DNA from: Penicillium oxalicum
Lineage: Eukaryota > Ascomycota > Eurotiomycetes > Eurotiales > Aspergillaceae
DNA length: 64,000 bases
Direction: 5' to 3'
NCBI RefSeq assembly: GCF_001723175.1
Contig: NC_064654.1
Coordinates: 1,984,001 to 2,048,000, forward strand
Notes under the pieces: model-generated
Seen by the model: the letters and a program-made list of their open reading frames with translations, nothing else
What the model was told of the DNA's origin: nothing
Databases searched by the model: none
Made by a program: the position numbers and the translations under genes
In this document: positions 22,701-34,580 of the stretch, piece after piece
Position numbering within the stretch: position 1 is the first letter of the stretch
How the letters are laid out: every line of letters starts with the position of its first letter

Positions 22701-24615
22701 TTCGCGCCTTCAGCAAGTGGCCAACGCTGCGAAGAGTGGAAAAGCTCCAGCTTTCACCCCGAAATCAAAGAAACGACCCACCCCCGATGATGCGATTGAA
22801 ACAGCGCCTGCAGCAACTGCTGCCACTCCTCAGCAAAACCAAGGTCCTCCAGCATCTGCCGTCCCAGCTCCTCAGAACGTGGTGGCCAATGTACCCTCTT
22901 CTCAGGAGGCCCCTTCCACTACCAGTGCAAGTCTGAGTGTGGCGGTCGAAGCAAGCTTGCAGCGGACATTTTTCCGTGGCCAATACTTTGATCGAGCCAC
23001 GGCCGATCATAACTGGAACACCAATCTTTCACCTGAGTTGTTGGAATTTTACAAAGAGGTTACTCGAACCGCCCCTGTCACTAATGTTCAGGATATTTCG
23101 CCCGAATCGAAGGAGAAGATGGTCAACATGATTCAAAAGAGCCTGGAGTGCCTCTGCCGACTGGATATCCTGGCCATGCATGCATTGGCCAATGCGCCAA
23201 ATACAGAACGTAACATGAGAAACTTGTTCGCTATGCGCCATCAAGTGTGGCGCCAATTCACCAATACCCATGACTGGACTATCACTGATCACTTCACCGT
23301 CACACCTGATTATCTCAGTGGAGCCATCTTGTACATTCGAAAACTCTTCCACATGATGCTGTCTCGCGCTCAGCAGCAACAGGAGCGACGACTTCTTGCC
23401 GAGCAGGGCAATGTGCCGATCGAGCCAGAACAGTCTGTCCAGACCTCCGCCTTAACTCCTGCGAATCTTCAGCAATTGCAACATCAGCACCAGCAACAGG
23501 ATGAAGCTCTGCAGCGTGCCGCTCGTGCTTCTAGTCAGTCTGCAGCTGTCGCCGCTGCACCCTTCGGTGCTCCATCCCCCCAAGGTATTCCGGCTTATGG
23601 TCCTGGTGCTTTGGCTCCTGAGAATCTCAAGCTCCCACCACCGAAAAGACGCAAGGTCTCTGAAGCTGGACCCACTGCAGCCTCCAAAACTCCTGTGTTG
23701 GCCGATGCAGAGGCAAAGCTCAAAAAGGCAGCTATGGACGTCAAGCCACCATCTGCGCCTACGCTTGGCCCCTTCAAGTGTAGCGATCTTGATTGTCCAA
23801 ACCATTACCAAGGTCTTCCCACTCAGGCTGCGTTGGACAAGCACATCGAAGAAAACCACAAGCCTGAGGTTGACGAGGTCATTGAAGATCCTCTCCAGTA
23901 CTTCCGCGATAGTCTCGACATCGGTCTTGGCCTCACCGCTAGCGCTCAAGGCGGCAGAGCGACTCAAGGCTCAGGCCTTGTCTCTGATCCACCCCAGACC
24001 TCGTCCGTGAGACCTGGTCCAGCTACTCCAGCCTCTTCCATGGCGACTCCAATGGCCCGCGCGACAAGCCAGCTCGCCTTGGCTCAAAACTCCCCTGCTC
24101 ATGCTGGTCATGCGCTCCCTGCGCCTCAGGAAACGGTGAAGAAGTCCGACTCGCAGCCGAGTGCACCGGAAGCCACTGATCTCTGGGCTAATGCCTTGTT
24201 CACTCGCGAAGAGCTTGCCAATACCTTCCGACCTATTGTTGAGCACATCCGTCAACGGGACGGCACTGCCTACCTGGACGATCTGTGCGCCAAATTGAAG
24301 GCGGATGAAGAAGCCGAACGTGCGGGTCGAGCACCCACCGAGTATTCCCCTGACTCAGACGACCTGGCTGGGGCGACACAGACTCCACGGGACGAGAACA
24401 ACGAAACGGTTGATTGGTCTCAGTGGACGGAGGAGTACGATGAAGAGTCCGCCAAGCTTACAGCTGAGTGGATGCGTATCCCGCCGGAGCTTCAAGACCA
24501 TAACGCCGGTATTCTCGCAGGCCTCACTATTGACTGGGATCGCCTTGAGCGAGAGCAGAAGGAGGCCAAGGCTGGTTTGAAAGGAGGCGGTGTCACCATC
24601 TCCTCCCGCGCATGA
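19705..24615 (+). CDS. MED15: Mediator complex subunit 15 (Gal11/MED15), glutamine-rich
   Basis: Tail-module subunit of Mediator that links activators to RNA polymerase II in the nucleus. Exons are 19705-19931, 20080-20182 and 20341-24615, giving 1,534 residues. The KIX-like activator-binding domain lies at about residues 45-130 ('GWKDDVPIKVRAMNVYQM', 'SLRLIQPQIDLKQAA', 'FKKAIERSDYEKDC') and is split by both introns. Poly-glutamine tracts (about 200-235) and a long Gln/Asn/Met/Pro-rich middle follow. A nuclear-localisation-like 'PPKRRKV' and a C-terminal C-x4-C-x15-H-x4-H motif (C1257, C1262, H1278, H1283) precede an acidic, probably ordered C-terminus ('WSQWTEEYDEESAKL'). The long ORFs on other frames across the CAG/CAA repeats are artefacts of the repeat. 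Confidence 0.94.
20574..20729 (+). repeat. CAG/CAA trinucleotide-rich tract encoding polyglutamine in MED15
   Basis: Interrupted CAG/CAA/CGT/CAT codon array encoding nearly continuous Gln with some His, Arg and Met. Mixed CAG and CAA codons and interruptions should make it less prone to slippage than a pure repeat. Confidence 0.9.
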
Positions 24616-25785
24616 GTACCCTGTCATGCGTTCTTGGATCATTTGAATACCCGGTCCGCAGAATGCTTTTGAGCTGAGCACGTCTCAGGACTCATTCATT
24701 TCCTCTTGTTCTTTCTTGGTGTCGTGGCGAATTTTCAGTTTGGCGTCCTCGCATTCCTTTCTCTCTTGTCTTTTTGAGTTCACCATGGGCTGCATGCGAG
24801 CTGGAAAAGCGTGTATTGTACCGAACAGCGGGACTGCTGCATTGGTTTCTCGTTCATCCCCGCCACCTTGTCTGTCTTTGGACGACCACTTCTGCCCACC
24901 ATTCCCCCTTTTTCTTCTTGTTTCAGTGCATGTACGTGTCTATCCCACTACTTGTCGAGTGATACCAGGATCTGTCTTTTGTGCTTTCTGTTTCAATTCC
25001 GAGGTTTCTGTTTGGATCAGCGATGGCGTTGTATTGGGCGAAAGCGAGTGGGAAAAATCATCGGAAAATAATTGGCGCTCGATGACCATTTCATTTCTGA
25101 GCAAGCATCTGATTTCATGATGTTATCGATATCAAGATAATTCAATGACGACTGTTCAATTATTGTCTTGGATGCCTGCCTCTCCGCAGACTTTCAAACT
25201 ATCTCGTCGTAAGAATGCGATGATGACGTTTCGATATGTACTTCCAGATTCTAGATCGCACGATTTGTCTCTCGGACAAGCGATGCTCGCGAGAACGAGG
25301 CTATGGAAGGCGAGCTGGCTCCAACCTCGTCCAAGATCTATGAATGATACGACGTCGGGCTGATTTTCCTTGCCCTTTGCGAGTGAAAAATGTGTAGGGT
25401 CCAGCGTTTGTCATCCATGTAAGTGCCACTGTCTTTTGGAAAGGTGTATGCAGCACACGACGGTCAGGGTGGCTGCACGATGTACTGTACCTTTGGTACC
25501 TCCTGCACCTCCTGCGTAGACTGATGGACAAGCATTCCAATAGTGAGAATTGAAGCTTCGGCAGGATTGGACCCAGAAGTGGAGTGGACCCACCGAGTCG
25601 TGTCATCTGGTCTGCTTGATCATGTTGATAAGCGATAAGCCTGTCCAGCCATCTCCGCTTTGTTCGACTTCTCCGCTCCTTCTCCTCATCTCCCTCTTCT
25701 CAATCCGCTTGGCTTCTTTGTTTGCCTTGCCCCTTCTGCCTCCCCCAACTATCTAATATATGAGTGCCATAGCGGCTATACTATC
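24616..25785. other. Intergenic between MED15 and the SLC35F6-like gene
   Basis: Contains the MED15 3' flank and the promoter of the next gene (same strand). Short pyrimidine-rich blocks occur near 24880-24930 and 25650-25745. Short ORFs lack any recognisable signature. Confidence 0.45.
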
Positions 25786-27325
25786 ATGGAGAATCGTGGT
25801 CTCATACCAGTTCTGGTCACGATGATGCTCGTGACCGGAGTCTGTAACACGATTCTGAACAAGTACCAGGTACGAGCCCTTTCTTTCAACCCGTGCTTCA
25901 GATCGAGCCCTCGCTAACTCCACATCCCCGCAAAGGACATGCAATGTGTGAGAGACTGCGAAGCTACTGATCCCAAAGATCGCAAGCTCTTTGAGCAGCC
26001 GGTGATTCAAACGTATGCAAATACCGTCCGTGCGGGCAGCCCCGAGCTCGTGAGGGGTCCATGTTGGCGTCGGGCTGTGGCTGACTATTAGCTTCGGGAC
26101 TATTCAGGGCGCAGATGTTCATCGGCGAAATGGGTTGCTGGATTGTCGTCGGATTGTCCATCCTCTACAAACAATTTGTCGTTCCTCGGCTCGGCCGCGA
26201 ACCCTCCCCGCTATTCGAGGGTGGCTATCAACCCGTTCACGACCGGGAAGAGGACGAAGATCAAACTCTAGCAGATGCGACCACCCATGCCCCCGGTAAA
26301 CCTCTGCGCGATCACGAGGATCGGATCTTTCTGCGAGGGTGGCGCATTCTTCTTCTGGCTGCCCCATCATGCTGCGACATTGCGGGCACGACTTTGATGA
26401 ATGTCGGACTCCTCTTCGTTGCGGCGAGTATTTATCAGATGACCCGTGGAGCCCTGGTTCTCTTTGTGGGTTTGTTCAGCGTCCTATTCCTGCGTCGAAA
26501 ACTCTTTTTGTACCAGTGGACTGCGCTCATCGTCGTCGTGCTGGGTGTGGCTCTTGTGGGTCTCGCTGGTGCATTGTTCGGAAGCGAAAGTGGTCACGAA
26601 CTGAGCCATGAAGATGGCACTCGCGCTGAAATGACGGCTCGAACTCCTGAAGCAGTACAGACCATTATTGGCGTTTTGTTGATTGCAGCCGCGCAAATAT
26701 TCACAGCCTCGCAATTTGTGCTCGAGGAGTGGATCCTGGAGAACTATGCTATGGACCCCCTTCAAGTCGTGGGCTGGGAAGGTATCTTTGGGTTCTCAGT
26801 CACCCTGATTGGCATGATTGTTCTGCATCTGGCAGTTGGCAGCACTGATGCAGGTCGATATGGCTATTTCGATATGAAGGAGGGTTGGCGCGAGATCACC
26901 ACGAACCGCGCTGTCGCCATCTCTAGCATTCTGATCATGATTAGTATTGGGTAAGTTCAAGACTTCTTCGCTGTCTGGAAGGCAGACGCGATATTGCTGC
27001 TCCGCCCGTCGCTCCTGAAGCTTCGGCATTGGCCTAACATCTTTTATTCAGTGGCTTCAACTTCTTTGGTTTATCCGTCACCCGCACAGTATCTGCGACT
27101 TCACGCAGTACCATTGACACCTGCCGCACCCTCTTCATCTGGTTGGTCTCTCTTGGCCTTGGATGGGAGTCATTCAAGTGGCTCCAAGTGGCCGGCTTTG
27201 GTCTTCTTGTCTACGGCACATTCCTCTTCAACGACATTGTTCGCCCCCCTTTGAAGGCCTGTCTTCCGTCCCATCGTAGAGAGGGCCAAGTGTTGCTTCC
27301 TGAAGAGCCTATCGAGCACATGTAA
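25786..27325 (+). CDS. SLC35F6-like drug/metabolite-transporter superfamily protein (EamA-type)
   Basis: Predicted exons are 25786-25869, 25936-26012, 26108-26950 and 27052-27325, giving 425 residues. All junctions are in phase with good donors (GTACGA, GTATGC, GTAAGT). The first exon encodes the start of a membrane helix ('LIPVLVTMMLVTGVCNTILNKYQ'). About nine to ten hydrophobic helices follow ('FIGEMGCWIVVGLSILY', 'RGALVLFVGLFSVLFLRRKL', 'WTALIVVVLGVALVGLAGALFG', 'GVLLIAAAQIFTASQFVLEEWI', 'FGFSVTLIGMIVLHLAVG', 'GFGLLVYGTFLFNDIV'). The 'FVLEEWILENY' motif and C-terminal 'SVTRTVSATSRSTIDTCRT' match the SLC35F6/nucleotide-sugar-transporter-like family. Human SLC35F6 is lysosomal/mitochondrial; the fungal substrate is unknown. 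Confidence 0.9.
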
Positions 27326-28303
27326 GAATCCTGTTGCCTCAGGAAACAGAATCTTAGCCCACCCAGGATCTAAGGTGAATATACCCGAAGAATGGGCAAT
27401 TCGCGTCTGGTGACATTTGGTTTTCCTCTGATTGCATACTACGCTGGACGTTTGTTTCGTTTTGGTTTTATTTAGGAGGCTGTGCCCTTGCCCCGTGTCA
27501 TATCTTGGGACGAGATATAATGGAGTCTGGCCATTTTCACCGGATCGCATTCTCTCGTTGCTACTTGATGTTTAGTCTTTCTTTGTTAGTAAATGTTGCT
27601 AGTTAACACGGGTTGACATCACAAGATTTTCATTGGTATTTTGGAATTGTTTCCACCTCAATCAATTTGTGCGATAGGTTCGACAGCCCTAGGGAGTGCA
27701 TCCCGCAGCATCTCGTTAGACCTTAGATACACACCTTTAGGTAAGACCACTGGAATTTGAGCACGGTGCCCCAATTCAGCGGATAAATGGATAGTTCTCG
27801 GACATATCAACAGGCATAGTGTAGTAATCACTGTCGTGGTATTCAAATCTAAGCGCTACAAGAAACCGAGTCTCTGAAAATTTGATGTACCGGCGTCGTT
27901 CATGGAGCCATGCGACATGGACTTTGTCATTTGAACACTCTACCCACAAAAAGCATATACAGACAACCACCAAAATCCACTCGTCACCAACCCTCGGGAA
28001 GCGGGGAAGAATCGAAAATAAAGAGGGAGAAAAAGATACCGGTGAGCATTATGACAACAATACAGAACCAGTCTTCGCTTCAAAAGAACAGGTGTCTATG
28101 TGCTGCGAGACCGATCGAAAGGGTGGTAGACGTGAGTGATCTTAAGCGGATGTGAAAGTTGGGGTGGACATTGGGAGAATATTTTGCTGGGTGGATTAAA
28201 GGTAAAAGAAAAAGACCATTTTTCGTCACTAAGAAGGGTCTGCATTCGCAAACGCGTCCCCCTTAATCATGCAGAGAACAAACCCGAATCGTAGCCGAGT
28301 TAT
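27326..28303. other. Convergent 3' region
   Basis: About 980 bases between the stop of the transporter gene (plus) and the stop of the AP-1 gamma gene (minus). No conserved ORF or RNA gene was recognised; presumably both 3' UTRs. Confidence 0.45.
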
Positions 28304-31146
28304 TTAAGGTTCCGACCAATCGACCTGGTCTGTGACTGCATTGCCATCCCGAGTCGACGATACTCGAAGGCGAAGTCGAAGTTTGGGTGGGAGGGCCTAG
28401 AGAGTGCGGAGGTTACGGTGGTTAGTACGAAGCGAAAATCAAACAATGAATTTGGAGACTGGCATACCCCATTGAGTGCAGCAATGCGTAATGTCTGGGT
28501 GCCCTCATCACCAGCCTGCAGATCAGACTTGTTGATGGCACTCAGCTGCAAGCGCTGGCTCTTCGGCACGGCAGCTTGTAGGCCAACGTTGGTGAAGGTG
28601 TCGAAGTTGGAGTCGTTGCGGAAGCGGGCCAGAATCTGAGCATTGGTGCCGCTACGCTGCACTTGTAACGTCAAAACAAGACCATCCTTGTTGAAGACAT
28701 TGTGCGCGGGTGTGGCTGCGGTTGGGGGCGCGGGCGACGCAGTCGATGACGGCACGGAGGTACCCATGCCACCCATGCCACCTCCGCCACCGAGCAAGTC
28801 CAGCGAGGCGGAGGCCGATTGCTGAGCTGGCTGTGGAGAAGGCGAAGCGCCGCCTGAGCCGAACAGATCCATGATTGAACTGTGATTTGTAGCCTGACCA
28901 CTAGGAGCAGGAGCAGGAGAGGTTGTGCTCGAGTCCCCTCCACCGAGGATATCTGCCAGCAGATCGGCGGTGTTGGACCCATTTGATGTTGGACTTGTGA
29001 CAGGGGCGTCGGAGCCACCCATGAGATCGAGGAGCAAATCATGATCGGCAGGCTTAGAAACCTTCGTGGACTTGCCGCGAAGAATCTTGCTCTGGCGTTT
29101 TTTGGCTGGCGCACCCAATACGCGCTGCTCTTCCCGGATCTCAGGTGCAGGCATTCGCTCAAGGACACCCCGGCGAATTTGATCATAGCCAAAGAGGTTG
29201 CTGTACTCGACCGCACGTTGTTGAATCTCTACACTCAGGTCGGCAGTGCGACTAGACAGGAGTCGTCGCAGACGTTCAATTTGTGCGGGATCTGAAAGGC
29301 GCGTGGTGAGCTTCATAGTAGCCGTGATAATATATTCCACCACGATCTGGTTGGCGTAGGTGCTGTTTAGAATGTTGGTGAGCAAGTCGACGATGTCGCT
29401 CTCGCGAACTTCCTTGACCAGCTCTTCCTCCTCGTATTGGCCGCCTTGAAGCAAACTGTCGGCGTATTCACCGATCGTCCACGTGGCGGCTATTGTCAGG
29501 CCTTCCTGGGAGATATCCTCCTTCAGGGAGGAATAGAGTTTCTGGACAGCATAGGTCTGCAACTCAGGGGTGGTGGCAATCAAACGGACAAATGAGGAGA
29601 GGATCTGTTCCTTGACGTAGTTTCCGGCCAGCTTGAGAACCCGAAGGATGGTGTCCAAATGCCAGCGTTTGTTTGGGGCGAAGCGGTCGGCAGCAATTCC
29701 AATTTGCGTGGTCATCACTGGCTTGAACTCGTTGTCGGCCACTTCTAGGAATGCCAGTAGCTCCCGGACGAGGACGCGCACGTTGCTCTCGTTGATCAGC
29801 ATGAAACTGAGATCAAGAGCTCGCCGGCGAATACTGATATCGGGATCCCGCAGACATTCCAGGATGGTGTTGCGGTGTCTTTGCACCGCGTTGGGTTCAA
29901 TGGCCACCACCTTGTTGAGAGTATTCAAGGCGACGTAGCGAATGTTGTTGTCCTTGTTGGACAGGAACTTTCCAAGAATGTTCACACCCAGCACCCTCAG
30001 ACCCGAATCCGCCTCAATGTCAAGGATAGTGAGCACAGCCTCGTACAAGATGGCATTTCCCACATTCTTAGAAGAATCAGTGTTTGTGGCCACTTGCGCG
30101 AGGATGTCGTTGATCAATTCACTGGTTGCCGCATCACCTCGCCCAAGTACACGCAGGAAACGTAGGATTTTGACCTGGAGGAAAGGATCCGTAATGCCCG
30201 ACACGTCATGCTCTGGTGCATACCCGGAAGTGGTCAAACCTTTCAAGGCTCGCACAAGACCACCAGCCAGCGGACGGAATGCCTCGATGACTCCCTCCGG
30301 ACCCTCCTCATCCTCCTCCTCTGCCTCGCACAAGTCGATTGCAAAGGTCAGACCGCACAGCAGAACTCCATGGTTGCGATCCCCGAGTAGCGTCTTTGCC
30401 TTTTCCAGGAAGTGTTCATGTAGGTCCGGGACTTTGCGACAAATGCGCATGGCACAGATGGCAGCTTTCCGACGAATATAGGGGTTCGCTGTGGACATGA
30501 GGTTTTCCACTTCGGTGAACAAGTCTCGGGACATCTCGACCGATGCGATGTTGCCGAGGGCACAGAGGGCGAGACCGACGATGTACTGGTTAGAGTGGCT
30601 CAAGTCACTGGAGCATCGTCAGCATCTCCAATCTTGTCTGATGATATCTCTCGCCGTCAAGTAGACTACTCACTTTTGCAGGGAATTTGTGACCAACGTC
30701 AGCACCTCCTGGTTTTCGTCAAGTAGAAGCATCGTCCCCAAATACCCCAATCGTTTGTCGGCGAACCGATGAGACGCAAGGAGCTTCAGACATTCTATTT
30801 GACCAAAATGAGTTCGTTCGCCGAGGGTGAAGAGATACAGCAGTTTGGCCACGTTGTTCCTCCTGGAAGGTTACGTTAGCATCATCTGCTGCCGGGCACA
30901 AGGAAACAATGCCATCTGAATGGAGCGCACTCACCGGACGCCCGAGTCATGGCTTTCTTCGCGGAATGAAGCTCGAATGGCAGCACTCTCTTTTTGAATG
31001 ACCGCCCGCTCGTCGGCGATGGTCTTGGCCGATCGAACATTGCGGATGAATTGCTTCACTGTGCAAGATGTGGGGTTCAGCGGACTGCAGCAACTTCAGG
31101 GGAGACAATGAGGGGGTGGTCCGGCGGGCGACTCACAAGAAGACAT
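28304..31146 (-). CDS. APL4: AP-1 complex subunit gamma (gamma-adaptin)
   Basis: Large subunit of the AP-1 clathrin adaptor that sorts cargo at the trans-Golgi/endosome. Exons on minus are 31146-31137, 31058-30935, 30862-30674, 30607-28468 and 28396-28304, giving 851 residues. Exon 1 carries only ATG TCT TCT T. The N-terminus '[20 protein letters not shown]' and the armadillo-like trunk ('[28 protein letters not shown]', '[22 protein letters not shown]') are diagnostic. A Ser/Pro/Gly-rich hinge and the gamma-ear follow ('[23 protein letters not shown]'). The last intron (28467-28397) restores the conserved ear end '[13 protein letters not shown]' and '[10 protein letters not shown]'. If it is retained, an alternative open frame runs on to a stop at 28300. 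Confidence 0.95.
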
Positions 31147-32533
31147 GATGGTCCGCAGCCCCTAGCGGGGAGAGGTCTGAACGGCAATGAAGAAATTTGG
31201 ACGAGAATGATCTGCGACGAGATTTCTCCTGTAGGTCCGGTAAGGTTGCGAGGCCGTTCCGTAGTGCAGCAACGCAGCAGTCGGCTTGGATCAGCTCGAG
31301 CATGATTATTATTCTGGCCCGTGACTTGGGTCGACCTGGCTTCTTGGCGCGGGTGGAACCGCACTAAGACAAGAAAGGCAACTTTTCATGCCTGAGTCCA
31401 CAGCCAGTTCCATTGGTGGCTGCCCTAAACTTGAGGTTGTCTCCGGGGCTGATCGTCACTGACCGCCTTTCCATCACTCATCGACAATTGCTGTGCTCGA
31501 GGTGACGGGGTGCCACGCAGTCAGGGACTGTTCACTTCCCAATATCAGATCTGACGTACATCTGCGTATACTACTGCACAGGCTGCCATTCTACTCTCTG
31601 TGTGTATAAATATATATCATATGCACCGGTAATGGACCACTGCGTGGTCTATTGCACCAAAGCGCAAAAGCGGTGATCTAAAAAATTATTCTCTTGCCTC
31701 AGACGTAATCTGATCCCACCTTGTCCGCAGTAATAGACTCCCTGATTCACGATTTATGATCGATGCCACATGCACACTGTCCGACGTAATAAAGCGCCCC
31801 CGTCCGGTCAAGATGGTAGGAGGCCTGACAAAGCTAAATGGGCACTGAGCTGGCCGAGAATCATGGCTGAGATTTCGTGGGTCGCCTGATGGTCCGCGGC
31901 CAAGATGATGGCTCAAGTATCGTTTGTAGATCTTGTGGAAACATCCCACCGGTGCTGGCTTGATATCTGTAGCAGTACAACCCTCCATGGGATGGTCGGT
32001 CGCATTCGTTGCATGGGGTCGAGGCATTTACGCAGCCAGCGCTGATTTGAGGTACATCCATACTTTGGGTCGGCCACTTCTGGGAACTTTATATCTCGGA
32101 AAACCGAGAGGATACTGTAGGGTTACCCGAGGAACATGTCAGTTCGCTATTTGACTGGATGCTGAAGTCTCAGTGTACTTGTCGTCCCTCTTGCGCCAGT
32201 GCTCGTACAAGTTACTGACGAACAGTCACCGAGTGCCTTGAAATTCAGTGCGAATCCACCTTGTCACGCTCGTATCCGTATTGTCAACTCGCCCGAAGAA
32301 AGCCCCTCGACTGACGTATGTCGAGGGAGACCCGCCGTGCGCGATTGATCGTCCTTCACGGCATCCGCCCGATGACAACTCCGTGGAACGAGAATCAGTC
32401 AACAACATTTAAATGCGGTCGGAAGCAGTCCACCTGCCCTTTCTGACTGACACCGGTCGTGCTTGATGTAAAAATCTGCATTTGTGTCATTTTTGAATTC
32501 AGCAATCGTGTTTGATATTCTTCTCAGCTCAAG
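31147..32533. promoter_or_regulatory. Divergent promoter region between AP-1 gamma and sterol acyltransferase genes
   Basis: About 1.4 kb between two genes transcribed away from each other. It includes a TATA-like A+T stretch (31607-31620) and a short GACCAC/GTGGTC palindrome near 31635-31650. No protein gene was recognised. Specific factor sites cannot be assigned from one sequence. Confidence 0.45.
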
Positions 32534-34580
32534 ATGTCCAGCGCCGTCGAACAACACGATCCGTCCGTCCTGCGGCCGCGCGCCATTCCCATCCCATCAA
32601 ACACCCATAATGGTGTCGATAAATCCCATTTAAATCCTGCAGTGGACAAATTGAGCTCGGATACAAGGTCAGTCAAGTCGGGTCCGTCATACAATCAGCA
32701 TGACCTGGTATCAAAGATTAACGTTGTTGATTCGCGGATGCTCAGCGGCCGTTCGACTCCCATCCCCGAAGATGCTCCCCCTTCAGCGCAATCCATCGCA
32801 GTAGCCCGCAAGCAAGTTCGTCTACGAAATCGTCTCTTCTATACCATCGATTACGTTCCGCGAGTCTCACACTTTGATCCGGAGAGCGATCACCATGATT
32901 TTCGCGGCTTCTTCACTCTGTTCTGGATTAGCCTCGTGATCATGGTGGTGACGACGGTGCTGCGGAACATCAAGGACACTGGATATCCACTGCGAGTGCG
33001 GGTGTGGAGTCTGCTTTCGGCCAATGTGTGGGAGCTCGGATTGAGTGATCTCGCGATGGTGGCGAGCTCGGCACTGGTGCTGCCTTTGCATCGGCTCTAC
33101 CGCAAGGGACCAAAATGGCTGCAGTGGGCACACGGGGGCATGATTATACAAAGCATCGGGGAGGTCCTATGGCTTGCCGTCTGGATCAAGTAAGCTTCTA
33201 CTCCCTTTGATTCGCACAAATCCCAAGCAAATGATGGCCCTGCTGGTGACTGACAAATGATCTTCCGTAAAGCTGGCCGTTTCTGCGGCTGTGGACGTGG
33301 ACCGCGCAGGTGTTTTTCACTCTTCACCTTTTGACAATCCTCATGAAACTGCACTCATACGCCTTCTACAATGGTCACTTGAGCGAGATCGAACGTCGCC
33401 TTGCGGCTCTGGACAAACCAGGGCCCATTGAGCCGACCTCTCCATCAGATATCAGATATCCCGAGCCCAAACGCCGCCGCCCATCGCTGAAGCCGACCCC
33501 CGATATGGATCACGACACGGAACCACTGGAACGACTGCGTGAAGACCTAGCCACCGAGCTGACTTCACCGCTGGGCAATATTTCCTACCCCCAGAATCTG
33601 AGCTACGCCAACTATGCCGATTTTGTGTGCTGCCCGACCCTCTGCTATGAGCTAGAATACCCCCGCCGAGCAAACCGCCGCTGGGCCGAAATTGCTTGGA
33701 AAACACTCGCTGTCTTTGGATGCATCTTTTTGCTCACTCTGACCAGCGAGGAATTTATCGTGCCCGTGCTCAGTGAAGCACATGGGCAACTGGAAGCGCT
33801 GGATAGCGTGGCTGACAAGGCGCTGGTTTTGGCAGAAACTATCAGCATGCTTCTCTTCCCGTTCATGGTGACCTTTCTGCTGGTTTTTCTGGTCATCTTC
33901 GAATATGTCCTCGGGGCATTCGCAGAGCTCACTCGATTTGCGGATCGCCACTTCTATTCCGACTGGTGGAATTCCTGCGACTGGTAAGATCGGCCTCCCC
34001 CCTTCCTTTCATATCGGAGTCAACAAGAGGTAATATGATATCATTTCAATCTTGACAATTTGCTGACCAGCACTCCACAGGCTGGAGTTCTCTCGCGAGT
34101 GGAACGTTCCCGTCCACCACTTCCTCTTCCGCCATGTCTACTTCCCCTCTCGCTCAAAATTCTCCCAGCCCGTGGCCATGTTCATCACATTCCTCGTGAG
34201 CTCTATATTCCATGAAGTAGTGATGAGCTGCATCACCAAGAAACTGCGCGGATATGGCTTTGGAGCCATGATGCTGCAACTACCCATCGTTGCGGTCCAA
34301 AAATCACGATTCTTCAAGGGCAAGAAAACACTAAACGTGAGTCACTTCCAATACAAGAAAGAAAAACACTCTCCGTCTCTCTATTCACGTGGATCGACTT
34401 CTGACCGCTCAATTCTCATAGAATGTCTTTTTCTGGTGCTCTATGATTTTGGGTCTTTCCATGGTAAGTGCCAATGATTCACATCAGAACTTTTTCTTCC
34501 CCCCCCCCCAAAATTCACTCCGCACCAACTAATCTATTTGCTCTTCTCTGTAGATGTGTGTCTTTTACGTGTTGGTTTGA
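32534..34580 (+). CDS. ARE2: Sterol O-acyltransferase (Are1/Are2, MBOAT family)
   Basis: Endoplasmic-reticulum enzyme that esterifies ergosterol and other sterols with acyl-CoA for storage in lipid droplets. Exons are 32534-33189, 33273-33983, 34081-34336, 34422-34463 and 34554-34580, giving 563 residues. The last exon has only nine codons. A polar N-terminal region of about 110 residues precedes multiple membrane helices. The family signature FYSDWWN is at 446-452 and the expected catalytic histidine at H500 ('SSIFHEVVMSC'). 'EWNVPVHHFLFRHVY' and 'YADFVCCPTLCYELEYPR' are also typical. The start ATG at 32534 follows a good context, with no in-frame upstream alternative of note. Confidence 0.95.
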
